Assembly: GCA_034509495.1 (NCBI GenBank)
Contig: CM067521.1
Coordinates: 18,845,039 to 18,909,038 of the forward strand
DNA from: Acestrorhynchus altus
Lineage: Eukaryota; Chordata; Actinopteri; Characiformes; Acestrorhynchidae
DNA: 64,000 bases
Reading direction: 5' to 3'
The notes beneath the pieces were generated by a model. The model worked only from the letters and a program-made list of their open reading frames with translations, was not told the DNA's origin and searched no databases. The position numbers and the translations under genes are program-made. Shown in pieces: positions 36,901 through 50,700 of this stretch. Numbering within the stretch: the first letter of the stretch is position 1; the number at the start of each line of letters is the position of its first letter.

Positions 36901-37017
36901 CGCAGGTCCGCTGATCTACAAAACATGGGGATCCGGAAGGACCATGGTTTGTAGATCAGGTAAAATGCACAAACCACTACGAAGCAGTGGATGTATATGA
37001 AATAATTACACTCTAAT

Positions 37018-37294
37018 TTTATCATTATTGTTATTATTATTATTGTTATTATTATTAATAATGCTATTATTATTATTATATCTATTATTATTATTATTAT
37101 TATCATTATAGCTATTATTATTATTATTATTATTACTATTATTACTACTATCATCATTATTATTAATTTTATTATTACTATAGCTATTATTATTATTAAT
37201 AATAATAATAATAATAATGATATTATTAATGTTATTATTATTATTACTATTATTACTACCATCATCATTATTATTAATATTATTATTATAACTA

Positions 37295-37331
<37 letters not shown>

Positions 37332-37440
37332 TACTACTACTACCATCATTATTAATACTATTATTGTTATATCATCATCATTGTTATTATGATTATTATC
37401 ATTAATATTGCCATTATTGTTATTATATTCATATTAAATC
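37018..37440. repeat. ATT-rich low-complexity block, about 420 bp
   Basis: Imperfect ATT units are interrupted by ACT, ATC and GTT triplets. The open frames here translate to poly-isoleucine strings and are not genes. It lies just beyond the dennd6a promoter, in the dennd6a - slmap spacer. Confidence 0.95.
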
Positions 37441-37569
37441 AAATAAATTAAACTCATATTTAATTTATACATATTGAGTAAGGAAAAATGTGAGTGAGTG
37501 TAGGAAACACCTCTGCATTAATGTGAAAAAGTCCTTGCAGGTTAAACATACACAGCTATGCAGTATTAC

Positions 37570-37870
37570 TGGGCAAAATATGCCGATATTCATATCGATA
37601 TCAGGATATAAACTGGATGTGATCTGGCCTAAGACAATATAATTTATGTTGAGCTTTAAACCTTAAATAATGTTGTTTCAATCTTGAGGAAACCTGTTTT
37701 CTGCTCAGCTCCACTCCCTGCTCTCGACTCCCCCTTGACTCTGCTCCCTTTCGCACTCTCCAGTACACATAATGGAGGAGGTGGGAGATTTAATTTGTAT
37801 AAAGAAGAAATGAAGATCAGGTTTCAGTGTTTAAATTTAGTAAAATGATAGAAGAAGTGTTTCATGGGCT
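37570..37870. mobile_element. Second copy of the CTGGGCGATAT repeat family
   Basis: It begins TACTGGGCAAAATATGCCGA and TATCGATATCAGGATATAAA, and shares GTTTCAATCTTGAGGAAACC and the CTGCTCTCGACTCC-type interior with 20567-20812. The right terminal repeat is not evident. Confidence 0.55.
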
Positions 37871-39480
37871 TAATCTTTTAACATTATATATCATATCATA
37901 AGGTTCATATTGGTGAGTTTGCACAGTGGGAGAGACTGATATGATGGGTCGGCAGGCACCGACATGTCAATGAAAAATTCTGTCATTTTTGCTGTATTAT
38001 TAGTTATAATTGACTCTGCATTTTGCATAAAAAGAGCCTACTGTTGAGCTAGTCTCTGATTTGTATTCATGACAAATTCATTATACAAGCTTATATAACA
38101 ACCATCATCATTGTCATATATTATATAATATTTCTAAATAACTTACAACATTTCAAGTTATTTATATTTTTCTCTTGAATTCAAATACAGCAAAATGGCA
38201 CAAATGTGAAAGTTATTAAAATGTTTTTAATTCTCATTCTCTAAACACAACCATGTCAAATATTTTAGTAATTGTTTCATAATTTATATGTGATTACCTG
38301 CTGCTCTTTATATTATGTATGAACCAGCACAAATTGTGCACAAGTAAATTGTATTAGACAAATTAGACAAAGTTTACAAATACCTCCATACATTAATACC
38401 AAGTTTAACTCAAATGAACCTGACTTGTGTCTTAAATGTGTATGTGAACTTTGATAGAGGGCTGAACGTGGACCTTCTATGTCTAATTATGTGTAATCCA
38501 CCCAGAACTGTTAAAGACTTACATAACAGAAAACAGGTACCTTTGTTGAGATATATGCCAATTGTAACGCTATTTTAACTGAGTTTATTTGGCATATTGG
38601 GCCAAAGGGGAAATCAACCTGTGGTAGTATTTTGACCCCCTTTTTCTATAAACCTCTGGATTTGTGATAGGTGCATAATGTAAAATTTGCAAATCATGTT
38701 ATTTTTAATTCTTCTTTTTTAAATGAATAAAAATATTTGTGTTTATTTTATTTGTTAATTTATTTGTATTAAGTTGAACTTAACAAAATCATGTATAATA
38801 AAAAAGCTAATGGAATTAGAATAAAACATGTTAACATTGGAATTAGAATTAAATGGAATGTAATAAAAATCTCATTACATTAACTGACATTCAAAGTTAA
38901 TTTTTTCCTTCCTTAAAATAAAGTTACAGCTTTTTGAGATATGAGAATGGCTAGACCATAATATTGTTATTATGTTTTCATTAGAAAATATTTAGATGCT
39001 CTTCAAATGAAGTTAAATTGATTCATATTTCAACTTCTGTGCGATGACTGAAATGTAACATGTACTATATTTGCATAATTAACACATATGCACACACTTA
39101 CTAATCCATTCTAATTAAATTCTTCACCAACACACACGTGCATCTCAAACTCACTTGATCAGGACAAACAGACAGAGTAAACAGTAAACTGGTACTAATG
39201 TAAATCCTTGTAACAAGCAACACTTTAACTTAAATGAGACTGTAATGTACAAAGATGTATCTAAACCTCTTTGTTTCTTCAGGAGTAGAGATGCACTGTC
39301 CTGAATATCACAACTGATTCATCCTATAAATCGTCTAAGACCCTCCAAACAAATAGGATTAGCCATTCTAAGACATTCAGAGTCCAGTATGCTCTGCTTG
39401 GTATAGCAGATGTTCTGTCTAACCCGTGACCCTTTCAGTGAACTCAATGCTACTTTTCAGTCATAAATATACTTTGTTAG
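37870..39480. other. AT-rich spacer without recognised features
   Basis: No open frame with family similarity, tandem array or clear transposon ends was seen between the repeat at 37570-37870 and the one starting at 39480. Confidence 0.5.
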
Positions 39481-39787
39481 GCCTAAAATACAGTTGTGCT
39501 TGAAAGTTTGTGAACCCTTTGGAATTTTCTATATTTCTGAATGAATTTCAGATATAACCTCATCAGATTTTCACCATCAGAAATGTAGATTAAGATAACC
39601 AAATTGAATAAATAAGACAAAATTATTACACTTAGTAATTTAAAATGCATTGTTCTATCAATGGTGGCAAGCTTTCCTGGCACAAATGCAGCAAAACAAA
39701 GTGAAACCATGATGTTGTAAAGGTTTGATTGCATTCAGTGATATGACAGGACAGGCTCACTTCATATTGCTGGATAGTATTACTCAG

Positions 39788-39834
<47 letters not shown>
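39480..39834. repeat. Dispersed repeat end followed by an (ATCT)n microsatellite
   Basis: The left part starts with TGTGCTTGAAAGTTTGTGAA, a phrase found in transposon-derived repeats of fishes. An (ATCT)n tract of about eleven units occupies 39790..39834. Confidence 0.7.
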
Positions 39835-39899
39835 CATAGTGTGTGGAAAACGAGTGACCTCTCCTAGAGCCTCATTTGCAATTCTAATTATTCTCACGC

Positions 39900-40974
39900 C
39901 ATTGGTTAACCTCACGCTCCGATCCGTTCTGCGATTGGACGACAGCGGTCATCACGGCAGCAGCCCCACCCCTCGCTGTCCTCCTCGCGCCCCGCCGGTT
40001 TGTGTGTTCAGTGCAGTATGGCGGCAGCGGCGGCGGCGCTGCGGAGGAGGAGGCGGAGAACTTAGTCCACACAGCCGCTGACGGAGCCGTTGACTCAGCC
40101 CGCTGCGGGTGTGCGCGGCCGCGGAGCTCCGAGCCGGACGGACAGCGGGCCGCGCGCCTTTAGCCTCCTGCGCTAGGCTAGGCTAGGCTAGGCTAAGCTA
40201 AGCTAGCGGAGTTTCGTGTGTGAAGTTTGAGTTAAAGTTCAGAACCGAGCCGCTTATAGCTCTCTGATTACACAGCCGCTTCCTCTACCTCACACACACA
40301 CACACCTTACACCGCGGAGCTGCACAACCGACACCCAGCGGACACCACCGACAACAGCACAGACTGGAAGAGCGGACGGCCGGGCTGTCTGTTAGTTAGT
40401 CTCTGTCTTTTAGTTAGTCTGTCGGTTGGTCAGTCTGTTAGTCTGTGTGTGTTAATCTGGTTGTCTGTTAGTCGGTCAGTTTCTCTGTCTCAGTCTGTCG
40501 GTTGGTCAGTCAGTCTTAAGGGGTGATGTTGGGGCAGAATCGTTTCTAACCTGCTGCCCCTGTGGGGGGAGTGGTGCGGGTGGACTGGTCAGTCTCAGAA
40601 CTCGTGTTGACCTCGTATCTCCATCATCTACTTGAACTCGTCGTCAGTCGTTCCGCCGGTTCCAGATCCTGTGGGCTCTTCGGTTCTCTGTGGTTCTCGG
40701 CCGAAGCGATGCAGATGCGTGTCGGTGAGGAGGTGCCGTCCTTCGTCGCTGTGTGTCGTGTTTGATGATCATGGTGGATGTGCGAGGCGACGGGCAGCAG
40801 GGGGCTGGTAGTGTCCACTGAGGGTCCGCGCTCGGACATTATGTAGTCTCTTTAGCCGAACCCACATCGACTGTCCCCGAGAAGAGGAGCAGAGGGAGGT
40901 TCGTCGCTCTGGATCAGGAGACCCTGCCTTTCGCCTCTGGTTGGAGTTGTACTCCCAAGCCGTCGTCGTCATCC
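39900..40974 (+). promoter_or_regulatory. CpG-rich promoter and 5' leader of slmap
   Basis: High G+C and CpG start near 39900 and run into coding exon 1. The stretch includes a GGCGGCAGCGG run (about 40020), a (GGCTA)n tract at about 40172-40206, and a GTCTGT/GTTAGT-rich tandem stretch at about 40388-40515. Several upstream ATGs occur, for example 40018 (15 codons) and 40525 (short). The transcription start is not determined. Confidence 0.6.
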
Positions 40975-43900
40975 ATGCCTTCAGCGCTGGCCGTCTTCAC
41001 CTGCCGCCCGAACTCGCACCCGTTTCAGGAGCGCCATGTCTACCTGGACGAGCCGGTTAAGATCGGGCGGTCGGTGGCGCGCTGTCGCCCTGCCCAGAAC
41101 AACGCCACCTTCGACTGCAAGGTGCTGTCCAGGAACCACGCGCTCGTGTGGTTCGACCACAAGACAGGCAAGGTGAGCCGTGTGTGTGTGTGGCTGGATC
41201 AGGTGTGAAAATCGTCGTTGTTTCGTAAATGACTCCTTTGCTGTGGTTAAATGGCAACGGCACCCACGACCCAAACCAGTAGAGGTGCTTCTTTACTTTT
41301 GTTTACTGACCAGTGTGTCCAGTCGATGGATGGATGGATGGATAGAGGCGCAGAGGGACAGTGAGATGGGTCGAGACGCGCAGAGGGACAGGGAGATGGG
41401 TCGAGACGTGCAGGGGGACAGTGAGATGGGTCGAGACGCGCAGGGGGACAGTGAGATGGTCATTGCATGGAATGTAAACTCTTGTATACTGGTCAAACTG
41501 GTCAGTAAACTATCGTATGTTAAGATTTGTCCCATATTAAACCTTTCAGTAATCCTCACACCTCTATATTACCTTTATATTTCTAGATGTAGTCGAGTCC
41601 AAAAGTTAGGAGGAGAATGTGGTTTAAAATTGCAGTGACCATGTTTTTACATTCAGTGATATGAAGTAGAGTCTGGTTTGATGTTTTTTCTTAATTATTG
41701 TGTGAAAAATTTTGGGTGTTGTGTTGATTGATCCATCCCTGGCTATATATGGGTGCATAAAGAGCTTCTGTGGTCCTCCTGCTGTCTTTGGAGGAACTTG
41801 AACCTATGTCCATTAGAAATCCTTCCGGTTGAAAGCATGGAATAGAAATACTCTAAGGGACTCTACATTGGTTTACTTACTGGTGCATCTGGTATAAACA
41901 TAAGTTCAGACTGGGCCTGGTGTCATACAAGCCTTCAGTAATGCTCACATATTGATATCTCCTTGTGTTTGTAGATACAGACAGAATGCTGAAAAGAACA
42001 TGCTTTAAAATCTAATTGCCCATGATTTTTTTTGCCACACAGTGGTTGCAAGGAATGTCTGATTCGTATGTTTTCTTTTAGTAATTGTAATTGTGCTGCC
42101 TATCGATTGGAGGAAATTCCAAGGAATACCCGTTTTACTCAGATTGATTGGCTAAGGAAACCAGGGGAACTAGGTGTGACTCACTACTGGCTGAAATTGG
42201 GGAACTCTTTGGACAGGTCAATGATGGTGTCCCTACGCTTGTGTGTGGAATTGATTGGTCCATTAATACCCATGTATACTTGGATGAACAAGTGGTGGGA
42301 TCCAAGCCTATGTGTTCCAGTAAAAATAACCCAAAAAGCTCTTTCTGATGGGACCAGAGTTTAGCTATACAGCATTATTAGTAGTGCTGTTGTTCCAGAA
42401 GTGTGAATTCTACATTCTTATCAACACTTAAGTCTTATTTTTCCTCAACAGTTATGTTAGTGTTAATATTATAATGGCTGCTTCTGATCCTTCACTAGAT
42501 TGACTACACAGTCAAATCTCTTAATCTGTCTGTTTTGGGGTTACATTGGTATTAGCCTCTCACAGTCACACAGGCGATACTGCCTTTGTGGATTATGGTT
42601 GTAGAGCAAATGCATGCTAACATCCCTGTTTAGTTTAACGTTTCTTTTGATGGGTCAGTGAACAGCAATCTGACTCTTGAAAAGGAGCAGTGAGGGATTT
42701 GCCAGGTTTATCTGTTAACCTATTTTACAGCTTTTGTTGCTGATGGATCAAAGTAGATATTATTTGGCTTCAGTAGACATTAGGAAAGGTCTTATTACTT
42801 TGATGGCTTGCTGGGCCACAGCTTCCAATAAAGGGTTGATTAGAGTAAGCAGGACCGCACCACTGTGCCAGGGGTGATTTACTCCAGTCCATGAACAATT
42901 TCTGGCCCCAGCACACCTGAAGCTCATCAGCTAATGATCAAGCCCTTCATGAGTTGGATCAGGTTTGTTGGGACTGAATATCTTAAACTCTCCTGGTCCA
43001 GGGCTGTCTCGTTGCGCTTTTCTATTGTGCAGCATGGAACGAGACTGTATGGTTTTGATGCACTGGTCCCACATTTTGGCACATTTTCTGACCACATTCA
43101 GTTTTCTCTAGAATTCTTCAGAATGTCTTTTGGTTTTTTGGTTTGCTGTACATAAGTATGCATAATCAAAAATTCATCATGATGGAAATCAGAGGGTCCA
43201 AGTATGACAAGTACTGTATGCACTTGTGCTGATTTTGTTGGATTTTGGAGGAGTGCCAAGTGTATAAACAACGATGTACAGGTGGAGCTGGAAACAATAC
43301 AGCACTTTCAGGCCTATGGAGGGACTATGAAATCCAAAACAAAATGTTTGTAACATTGTATACATCAGGTTATTTCTGTTTTCCGTCTGCAGTTTACTCA
43401 GCACAGAACTTTACTACATCTCATCTCATATATGGGCTGTGTTCCCCTTTACTTGACTTCAGGTGCACACATTTTGCATGGCGGTGAGTGTGAGTGATTA
43501 CTCTTGGATTAGTTGAGTTTATAAATTAGTTGAGTTTATAAATAAAGGTTCATCTACAGTTACAGTATCAACAGAAATTGCAGAGTTGCACATGCCCGAG
43601 ATGGGTAGTCAGATTTAGGGGAAAAAAAAACGGCTCTTTATGACGACCTCCTTTTTAGTTTGTGGCAAAGGCACCGTGGTCAGAACCAAAATCAACATTT
43701 TGTTGTCATGCATCACATGACCAGAAGGCCTGGAGTCATGGTTTCCCTTCAGCAAATAAGCCATAGCATGTCCAAACTGTGATCCATGGTTTTTCACAAA
43801 GTCCAAACTGAAAGGATTGATATTTGGACCGACCAAGGTCAGACGCCACATCATTACCTGCATCAGTACCAATTACATAAATACACACAAGTGGCCAAGC

Positions 43901-44692
43901 TGTGTTTGAATCTTCACATGCACACACTGAATTCTGAATTAAACTCATTGCAACTAAACAATGTTGCTTAGATTCATAAGCTCATGACTCAAAAGATTCA
44001 GAACCAGCTGCAGAAAAGTATCCTAAAGTGGCTCATAACTTACTTGCGTGTGCAAACTCTGTTGGCTCCATTTCGTTCCACCGTCTGTTGCCTAGTTACA
44101 AACAGCTACACTACTTGCAGTGCATTGTGGTCCATTTTTAGCTTCTGTAGTGAATTATACTGTTCACCTGAAATCATGAGTGCATTGTGGGAGATAGTGG
44201 TGCCTTCAAAATCATGTTCAAATTCCACTTTACATTTTGTTGACTTGGAGAAAAATGGCAGATATGCTCAGTAGTGCTTTAAAACCTAAATGAGGAGCCA
44301 TTTATGTCACAAGCAACAGTCAACACAAAGCCACTGCTACTGCTGTGATTACTGTTAATACCGGTGTGTCACAGCATGGAGGGTCTGTGATTGGCCAAGT
44401 GTTACAGAATTATCATTTGTTCAGGTTTGTACTGAAACCTTTTTTTGTTAGTTTTCAGAGTCATCCTCTTTAGCCAGTAATGAAAGAAAGAGTAGCACCC
44501 AAAGCACTGAGATGGTGGAAAAGTGTCTTGTGCATTGTGTATCTGTTGAACTACTGCTGACAAGGTACCTGCATTTTGCTGGTGTACTTGCTTTCAGTGG
44601 TTTGATTGAACTGTTGAAGACCATTCCAAATCTGCCAGTATCTTCCTTCAGTTAGCAGGGAAATACCTTTTCCTATTTGTTTGTTTTCTGTG

Positions 44693-44731
<39 letters not shown>

Positions 44732-47700
44732 TTGGCAGAACTGCTTTTTGAACACAGTAGTTGGAAAGCCTGCATTTTGGGTGTCATCACTGAGTGAAAA
44801 ACATGCAGCTTGGTCTACTCTCCAGCTCTGCGATGGCTCTGCATCATTCAAATGTTATTTAATAAACATAAAATTAAATTACGCGTCCAATCATTTTCAG
44901 TGCTGGATCTGAGAGTTTATTCACCTGACACCTGGCACAATACTCAAAGCCCTCTCTGTGCTGAGATGATCTAAAACACTCCATGGTTATTAATAATAGG
45001 GGTGTTTATGTTTACAGTTCAACCTACCGTAGGCATCAGAAACTAGCAAGAAAGAGCCTTGGTCTTCATTTAAGTTCAGCTGAGTGCCCAGAAAATACTA
45101 GTATTTCAGTCTAATCTCTGACTCCCCTCTGATTTGCACCTGCCTGTGAGCCTCTATTCTCTTCTCTGTTGGGTAGAGAAAAAGGCATTAAGATCCTTCT
45201 ATGGTAACTGCCTGTACACTACCAAATCTGTGGTGGAGTGTTCCCTTAATAGATAGTTCTTATGTTCAGTTTGCACTTTTGTTGCACTGTCAGTGATTCT
45301 GAAATGCTTCACAGGCTTCTTTGTCTTTTGAGGATTAAACCCTAGTGCCCCCCTGAATAGAATTGTCCTGACTTGGTCAAAGACTGTCTGAGTGCAGTCA
45401 ACATGTCAAGTACTTAGTAGACTTGGAGGATTTTGAGGTGGGTAAACGTGTCCCTTTAACCCATTTAATGTGATTTGCTTCGTCACTCTCAGATGATGTC
45501 CGTAGCGTTGATTATCCCATAACAAGTTTTGGTGCAATGGATAACAAAACTCGCCCTTTGACTTTTATCCGCATGCTCACAGTTCTCACAGTCAACTTGG
45601 TGGTTGCAGTAGAAATGTTCTTTTTTTTATCAAGGGCCCAATTGTTATGGCCAGATGACTGAGTCAAAGGCTTGTGGGCTGCTCCTGCTCAGCTGTGGTC
45701 CATAAATTCCAACAGTGGTACAACGTTGCATCAAAAGCTGCTGAAAGATTGCTGGACACCTAAGGCTCATTGATGTGTGAACTTCATGAAGGTCTATCCT
45801 TTCTAGGTGCATCTGACAGAAGAGCCAATTCAGCAGAAGTCACAGAAATGTTTAATAGTTACTGCAGAAGGATTACTTTGCAACATGCAGCACCTTGCTT
45901 CCTGTTGCACAGCTGCGGACAAGTCTGAGTGCCTATGCTAACTCCTGTCTTTCGTCAGAAGTAGTTAGAATGGACACACCTTGCGACTGAGTTATAGGAG
46001 CAAATCTCTTGTTGCAGGGCACCTTCAAATGTCTTCAGAGATAGACCGAGATGTTTTGGAATGCAAATGACCATCAGCATATCTAATCCATTTATGTATG
46101 GGTTTGATTGACTGCTGTCAGTTTGAATAAGTGTGAAACTTAGTGGTGAGGAATAATTTAAGTGATGTTAAAACTGAGGTAGCATGTGTCTCTTAAAAAA
46201 CAAACTGGGTGAGGCAGTTGAACCTGTCAGAAGCATTTAGGCTTCTTCAGGGCGGCATGCATTACACAACAAGGTAAAAGGTGGATTTCCTAACAGAGAT
46301 TGCGATGGACTTGATGTTAATTTGGTTGTTTCCTGAAAGTTTTATTTATGAACATTGATTTACACTCATCATCAAAAAATAGTTGCACACAAAAAGGAGT
46401 CTCTGATTGCAACACTATTCTGAAGGAAGATAAAAGTTCCCATTAACAATAAATGACATTTAGACTAATGTGGGCAATATTTATTGAGCTACACATACAG
46501 AAGTTGTGTCTCTAAGTATGGCACCAGGTATAGTGCAACATGCCAGGCATCTTGGAATGGAGCTGTAGAGGTTCATGGTGATGGTGCATCCAATAGCATC
46601 CCGTACATTGTCAGTCAAGGATAGGTCTGGTGATGTGACTGGCCATGGCATAGTCTTCAAGGCAAGATTTTGGGATGGCAAAAGTATGTGGACCAGAGTC
46701 TGCATTCAGGAAAGCTAAAATAGTGTTGGGTTGGCGAAGTGGCTGTAATGACCAAAAGGTGATCAGGCAGCGTACAAAATTTGACCCCACACCATGACAC
46801 CAGGCCTTCTGGTCGTGTGACGTCTGATAACAAAAGCGGGATTCCTCACTGAAGATGACCTACTGTCTTTCTGAGTGACTCCGCGACAGTCTGGCGTGAC
46901 ACCATTACAGTCATACATTGCAATCAACTGATTGCTTGTAGGTGCAACTTTTTTTAAATAAAGACTGTATTATTAGGTTGGGGAGGTCAGGGGGGTGTTA
47001 ATGCCCTCATAAGCTCTGCTCTCTTTTGAGATTGTTCTTAAAGCTGCTCACTCCTTTGTTTACTTTGTGGAACATGGTTAAAGATAGCTTGTTCATCTTT
47101 TCTGTTTCGAACTACGAATCTTGGACCATGAGGTAGTTTTATGGTCTTCAGGAACAAGAAAGAAGAAATTTAGTGCCTAGTGACTAAAATGAGTGCAAAA
47201 CACAGCGGACGCCACAGATGTGCTTCGGCTATTTGATTGCTAGTTATGATGTTATTTTGTTATATAGCTCATTTATTGCTTACTGTACAGCTTGCTGATG
47301 GAAGTGAGGTGCCAAGACCACCATCCCAAGTGTGCCAGTGAGGCATTACCATTGAGGCGCACACATTGATGTTTTGGCATGCCAGCATAACCACCTGTCT
47401 GTCTTTGTGTCCTTCAACTATGAAGGAAACGGACATTTCCATCCCCTATTTTCCTATGAATTTTCTAAACCAAACTGCCTGGAACTCATTTGTTTGTGGT
47501 GCTTATAGCACTGGTTTGTTGATTCGTGGTTGTGGGTTCGATCTGCTTTTCTGCTAAGCTGCTACAGTTGGGCCCTTGATCTGGGCACTTAACCCTGTCT
47601 ACTCTAGGGACACTGTGGCATGGCTGACTGTTGGAAGGGTGGAAAGCGGGGGTCAGTGCACAAGGAGAATAGTTTGTTGACGGAAACTCTTGGTGTCTTA

Positions 47701-50700
47701 AAAATTGGTGATGAGCGTTATCTGCAAACTTTTCTCTTTTTTAAGGCACATAGAACATAAACCAATAGCTTATAATGGATAAATGGAAGCATGTGGCCAC
47801 CAATTAACAAACATCACCATGCTAATTGAGACCTGTTACCTTTAATTAATTCTCTATGATTGGTTGATATTCCTTTAGTGTGGCTCATGGAGCATCTTTG
47901 TTCTCAGGGCCTTCACAACCTTCCTTCTTTGTATGAATGCCTTGCTTTCTTAATTATTATGGTCTTCACTGACAGGCTTTTAGATTCATCATGGTTGAGT
48001 GGAGCATGCTATAATTCAGCCATTTTGTTGTGGCGATTTCTTATGGATAGCTGTACTTGAAGCTTGGAACTCTTTAGAAGTATCTTTCATTTTTATCCCT
48101 CCCTCAGTCTGTTGGACCTGTAAACCCTGTGGCATATTTGAGCTTGCTTGCTGACAGCCAGAAGATGGAGGAAATAATTAAGTACAGCTTTACGACTGCC
48201 TTTGCATGATGCTACATGATTCTGCTGCCACCTGTGCAGAGGATAATCACTGTAGGCTATGTCTGCATTGGGTAGCTTTGACTTGTTCTTGCTTAATGAA
48301 AATGACCTGCAGGTCTGATCTCCAGTAGTATACATGTTTAAACCCCAAGCCAGCCTCTTTGTTCTGTGTATTAATGTTTTGGGTTTTTTTTGTTTAGTGA
48401 CCAGCTTTGCGATAAATGATATTTTTTTTTTACTGATTATAGATTAAACCAATCTAGATTTATGCATATGTTTACATCTTAAATTTAAGTTGACCCCAAG
48501 ACTGGGTAAATGAGAAGAATTGTAGAGAACGTAGCTGTAAGCACAAAGCCTTAGATGATGATGATAATAATATAATAATAATAAATACCTTTATTTCAGT
48601 TTTCATACAACAAGTCAGCTCAAAATGCTTTACCGTACAAAGGTAAAATGAAATAGAAAGAATAATTAATCAAAAAATAAAACAATAAGAGCAATAACCT
48701 TAATTATTTTAAATGACTATACATAAAAATGACATACTAATCAATCATAGGGAACAACCTGGGAAAGTCTTCTAAGTTTATTCATAAAACTATGAAGCAA
48801 ATATGGACAAATAAAAGAAAAGGCAGTTCACCAGTTTAGTGTAGAAAATATTATACATGTTATGTTTAACGTTTTTAGTTGTCATTTATAATTGTACACT
48901 TGGCCTATATTATTGGAACTATGTTCCATAGTTTGGGTGCGTAGTGGATTAGACTGCCTCCACATTTTCAGGGGCATATTTTGAAAGATTTAACACATTT
49001 TTTAATTGAAGCAGTTGTTGCAGCAGATTGACCTGTTACTTCTCTCTCCAGCACAGGCTGAACCAGCATTAACGCCTCGGTGAATGTGCCTTCATGAGTC
49101 CGTACATGTTGCCATCTCCCTACTTCATCTTTTATCTGCTGAAAGCCCCTCAGTAGCAACTTATTGACTGCTGCCTGTTTTCCAGCAAAGTTTAACCACT
49201 GATGTCAGTGCTGAAAATAGTCAACCTGGAATTTGTACCCCGTCGTCAGTGGCTGTAATTATCAGCAGCTCCGAGTAGGGACAACTGCTTAGCAGCTGAC
49301 TTCAGCCACCAGCACCCACTCCCCACACTCCTTCAGCTCCCCATGAGGGGACCTCTACCCTGCGCACAGTTTGAGAAGCAGCTGCACAGGACGCCGACTT
49401 GCATCAGCACCTTTCAGACTAAAATCGGCGCACTGCCGGCCACATGTCTGGAAAAAGTGACACATTGATTTACAGTGCCGCAACCCTTTGATTAGTGTAT
49501 TCCATCAGAGGTGCTGTAGTGATTCAAATGGGAGCTTTTCAGATGCGATATTAAAATCCCATTGCCCCTGCCTCGAGTTATCTGCTGCTCCACTTCTGTA
49601 GGGCAGCCTGGTGATTCATACTTAAATGGCACAAGAACGTTCATTTAATTTGCTAATTAATTATGACTGTTGCTTTGCTTTTCGGCAACTTGCAGGTGAT
49701 CATGCAGCTTAATAATGTAGCATGATGTCTGTCTAGTGTGGTCTGCTTGTATATCGAAGTATTTCTGTTTATACCTTAAAAAAATGAATGATGAAAGGAA
49801 CCCTATTATACAACCAATATTCTGATTCTGTGAGGGGCAAGTTGGGGGTGGGGAGAAACAGGAATACATTTGCCATAGGTTAATACTTTTTATGGTACAG
49901 ACTGTGTTATCTTGGTACTAATCTAGTACTGATTCACATCAAATTAATCAATGCAAAAATTCAGTACACGCATAACGCAGACGGGCAACGATGTGCTGAA
50001 AGCGTGGTTACATTTTTCAAAGCCTGATACAGACACCGCTCTATGCAATCTGCAATATTTGTAATTCAAAATGCAAAGTTGGTAATGGAAACATTTCTCT
50101 CTACATAATGGTGTGTAATCCATGTGTGCTGCTGCTGAAGCCTTTAACACCAGTTTTTCGAGTAGCATATGTTCCAGTTGAATACACACAGATACCAGTT
50201 TATTCTCAACACGTCTTGTGTCCCTGGCAAAATGAACATCATGGAAAAATTCTTTGTGTATTGCATCTGACCTCGCACACAGTTGCAAAAGTAAAGCCTT
50301 TTATTTTGCTCCGTGTTCTGGTTGTCATTATGTTGTCCATATGTTTGTACCGTACCTGACTCTACTGATGAACTAATCAAACTGGACAGTGTTTTCCAGA
50401 GCTGTGTAATGCTGAGAAACCTGGGTCGTGTTTATAGAAACTCCACCTCAATCCCCTCGCTTCCTTTACTTTAAATTATGGTTCTGTGTCTTGGTTTGTA
50501 AAATTCACATTTATTGTAACAGGGGGCTCAAGGCGTCGTTTAATTTAACTGCTGTGAATTACACTCGCAGCAAAAAATACCAGTTCTCATAAAACACTGC
50601 TTTAATAACCTAATCTTTAGTAGATGGCATTGATGGATTTAGTAGGTGGCATTGAAACAGTGGCAGATTTGTTGCTCATTTCAGTCACACTCTTTTTATC

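Noticed and set aside
36873..37349. 158-codon minus-strand frame rich in Ile
   Set aside because: It is a readthrough of the ATT-rich low-complexity block.
36780..40975. Shared bidirectional promoter for dennd6a and slmap
   Set aside because: The start codons are 4.2 kb apart, with separate CpG-rich regions divided by an AT-rich repeat spacer, so two promoters are more likely.
46481..46705. 74-codon minus-strand frame as a gene in slmap intron 1
   Set aside because: It is a decayed Tc1 transposase fragment lying between matching terminal repeats.
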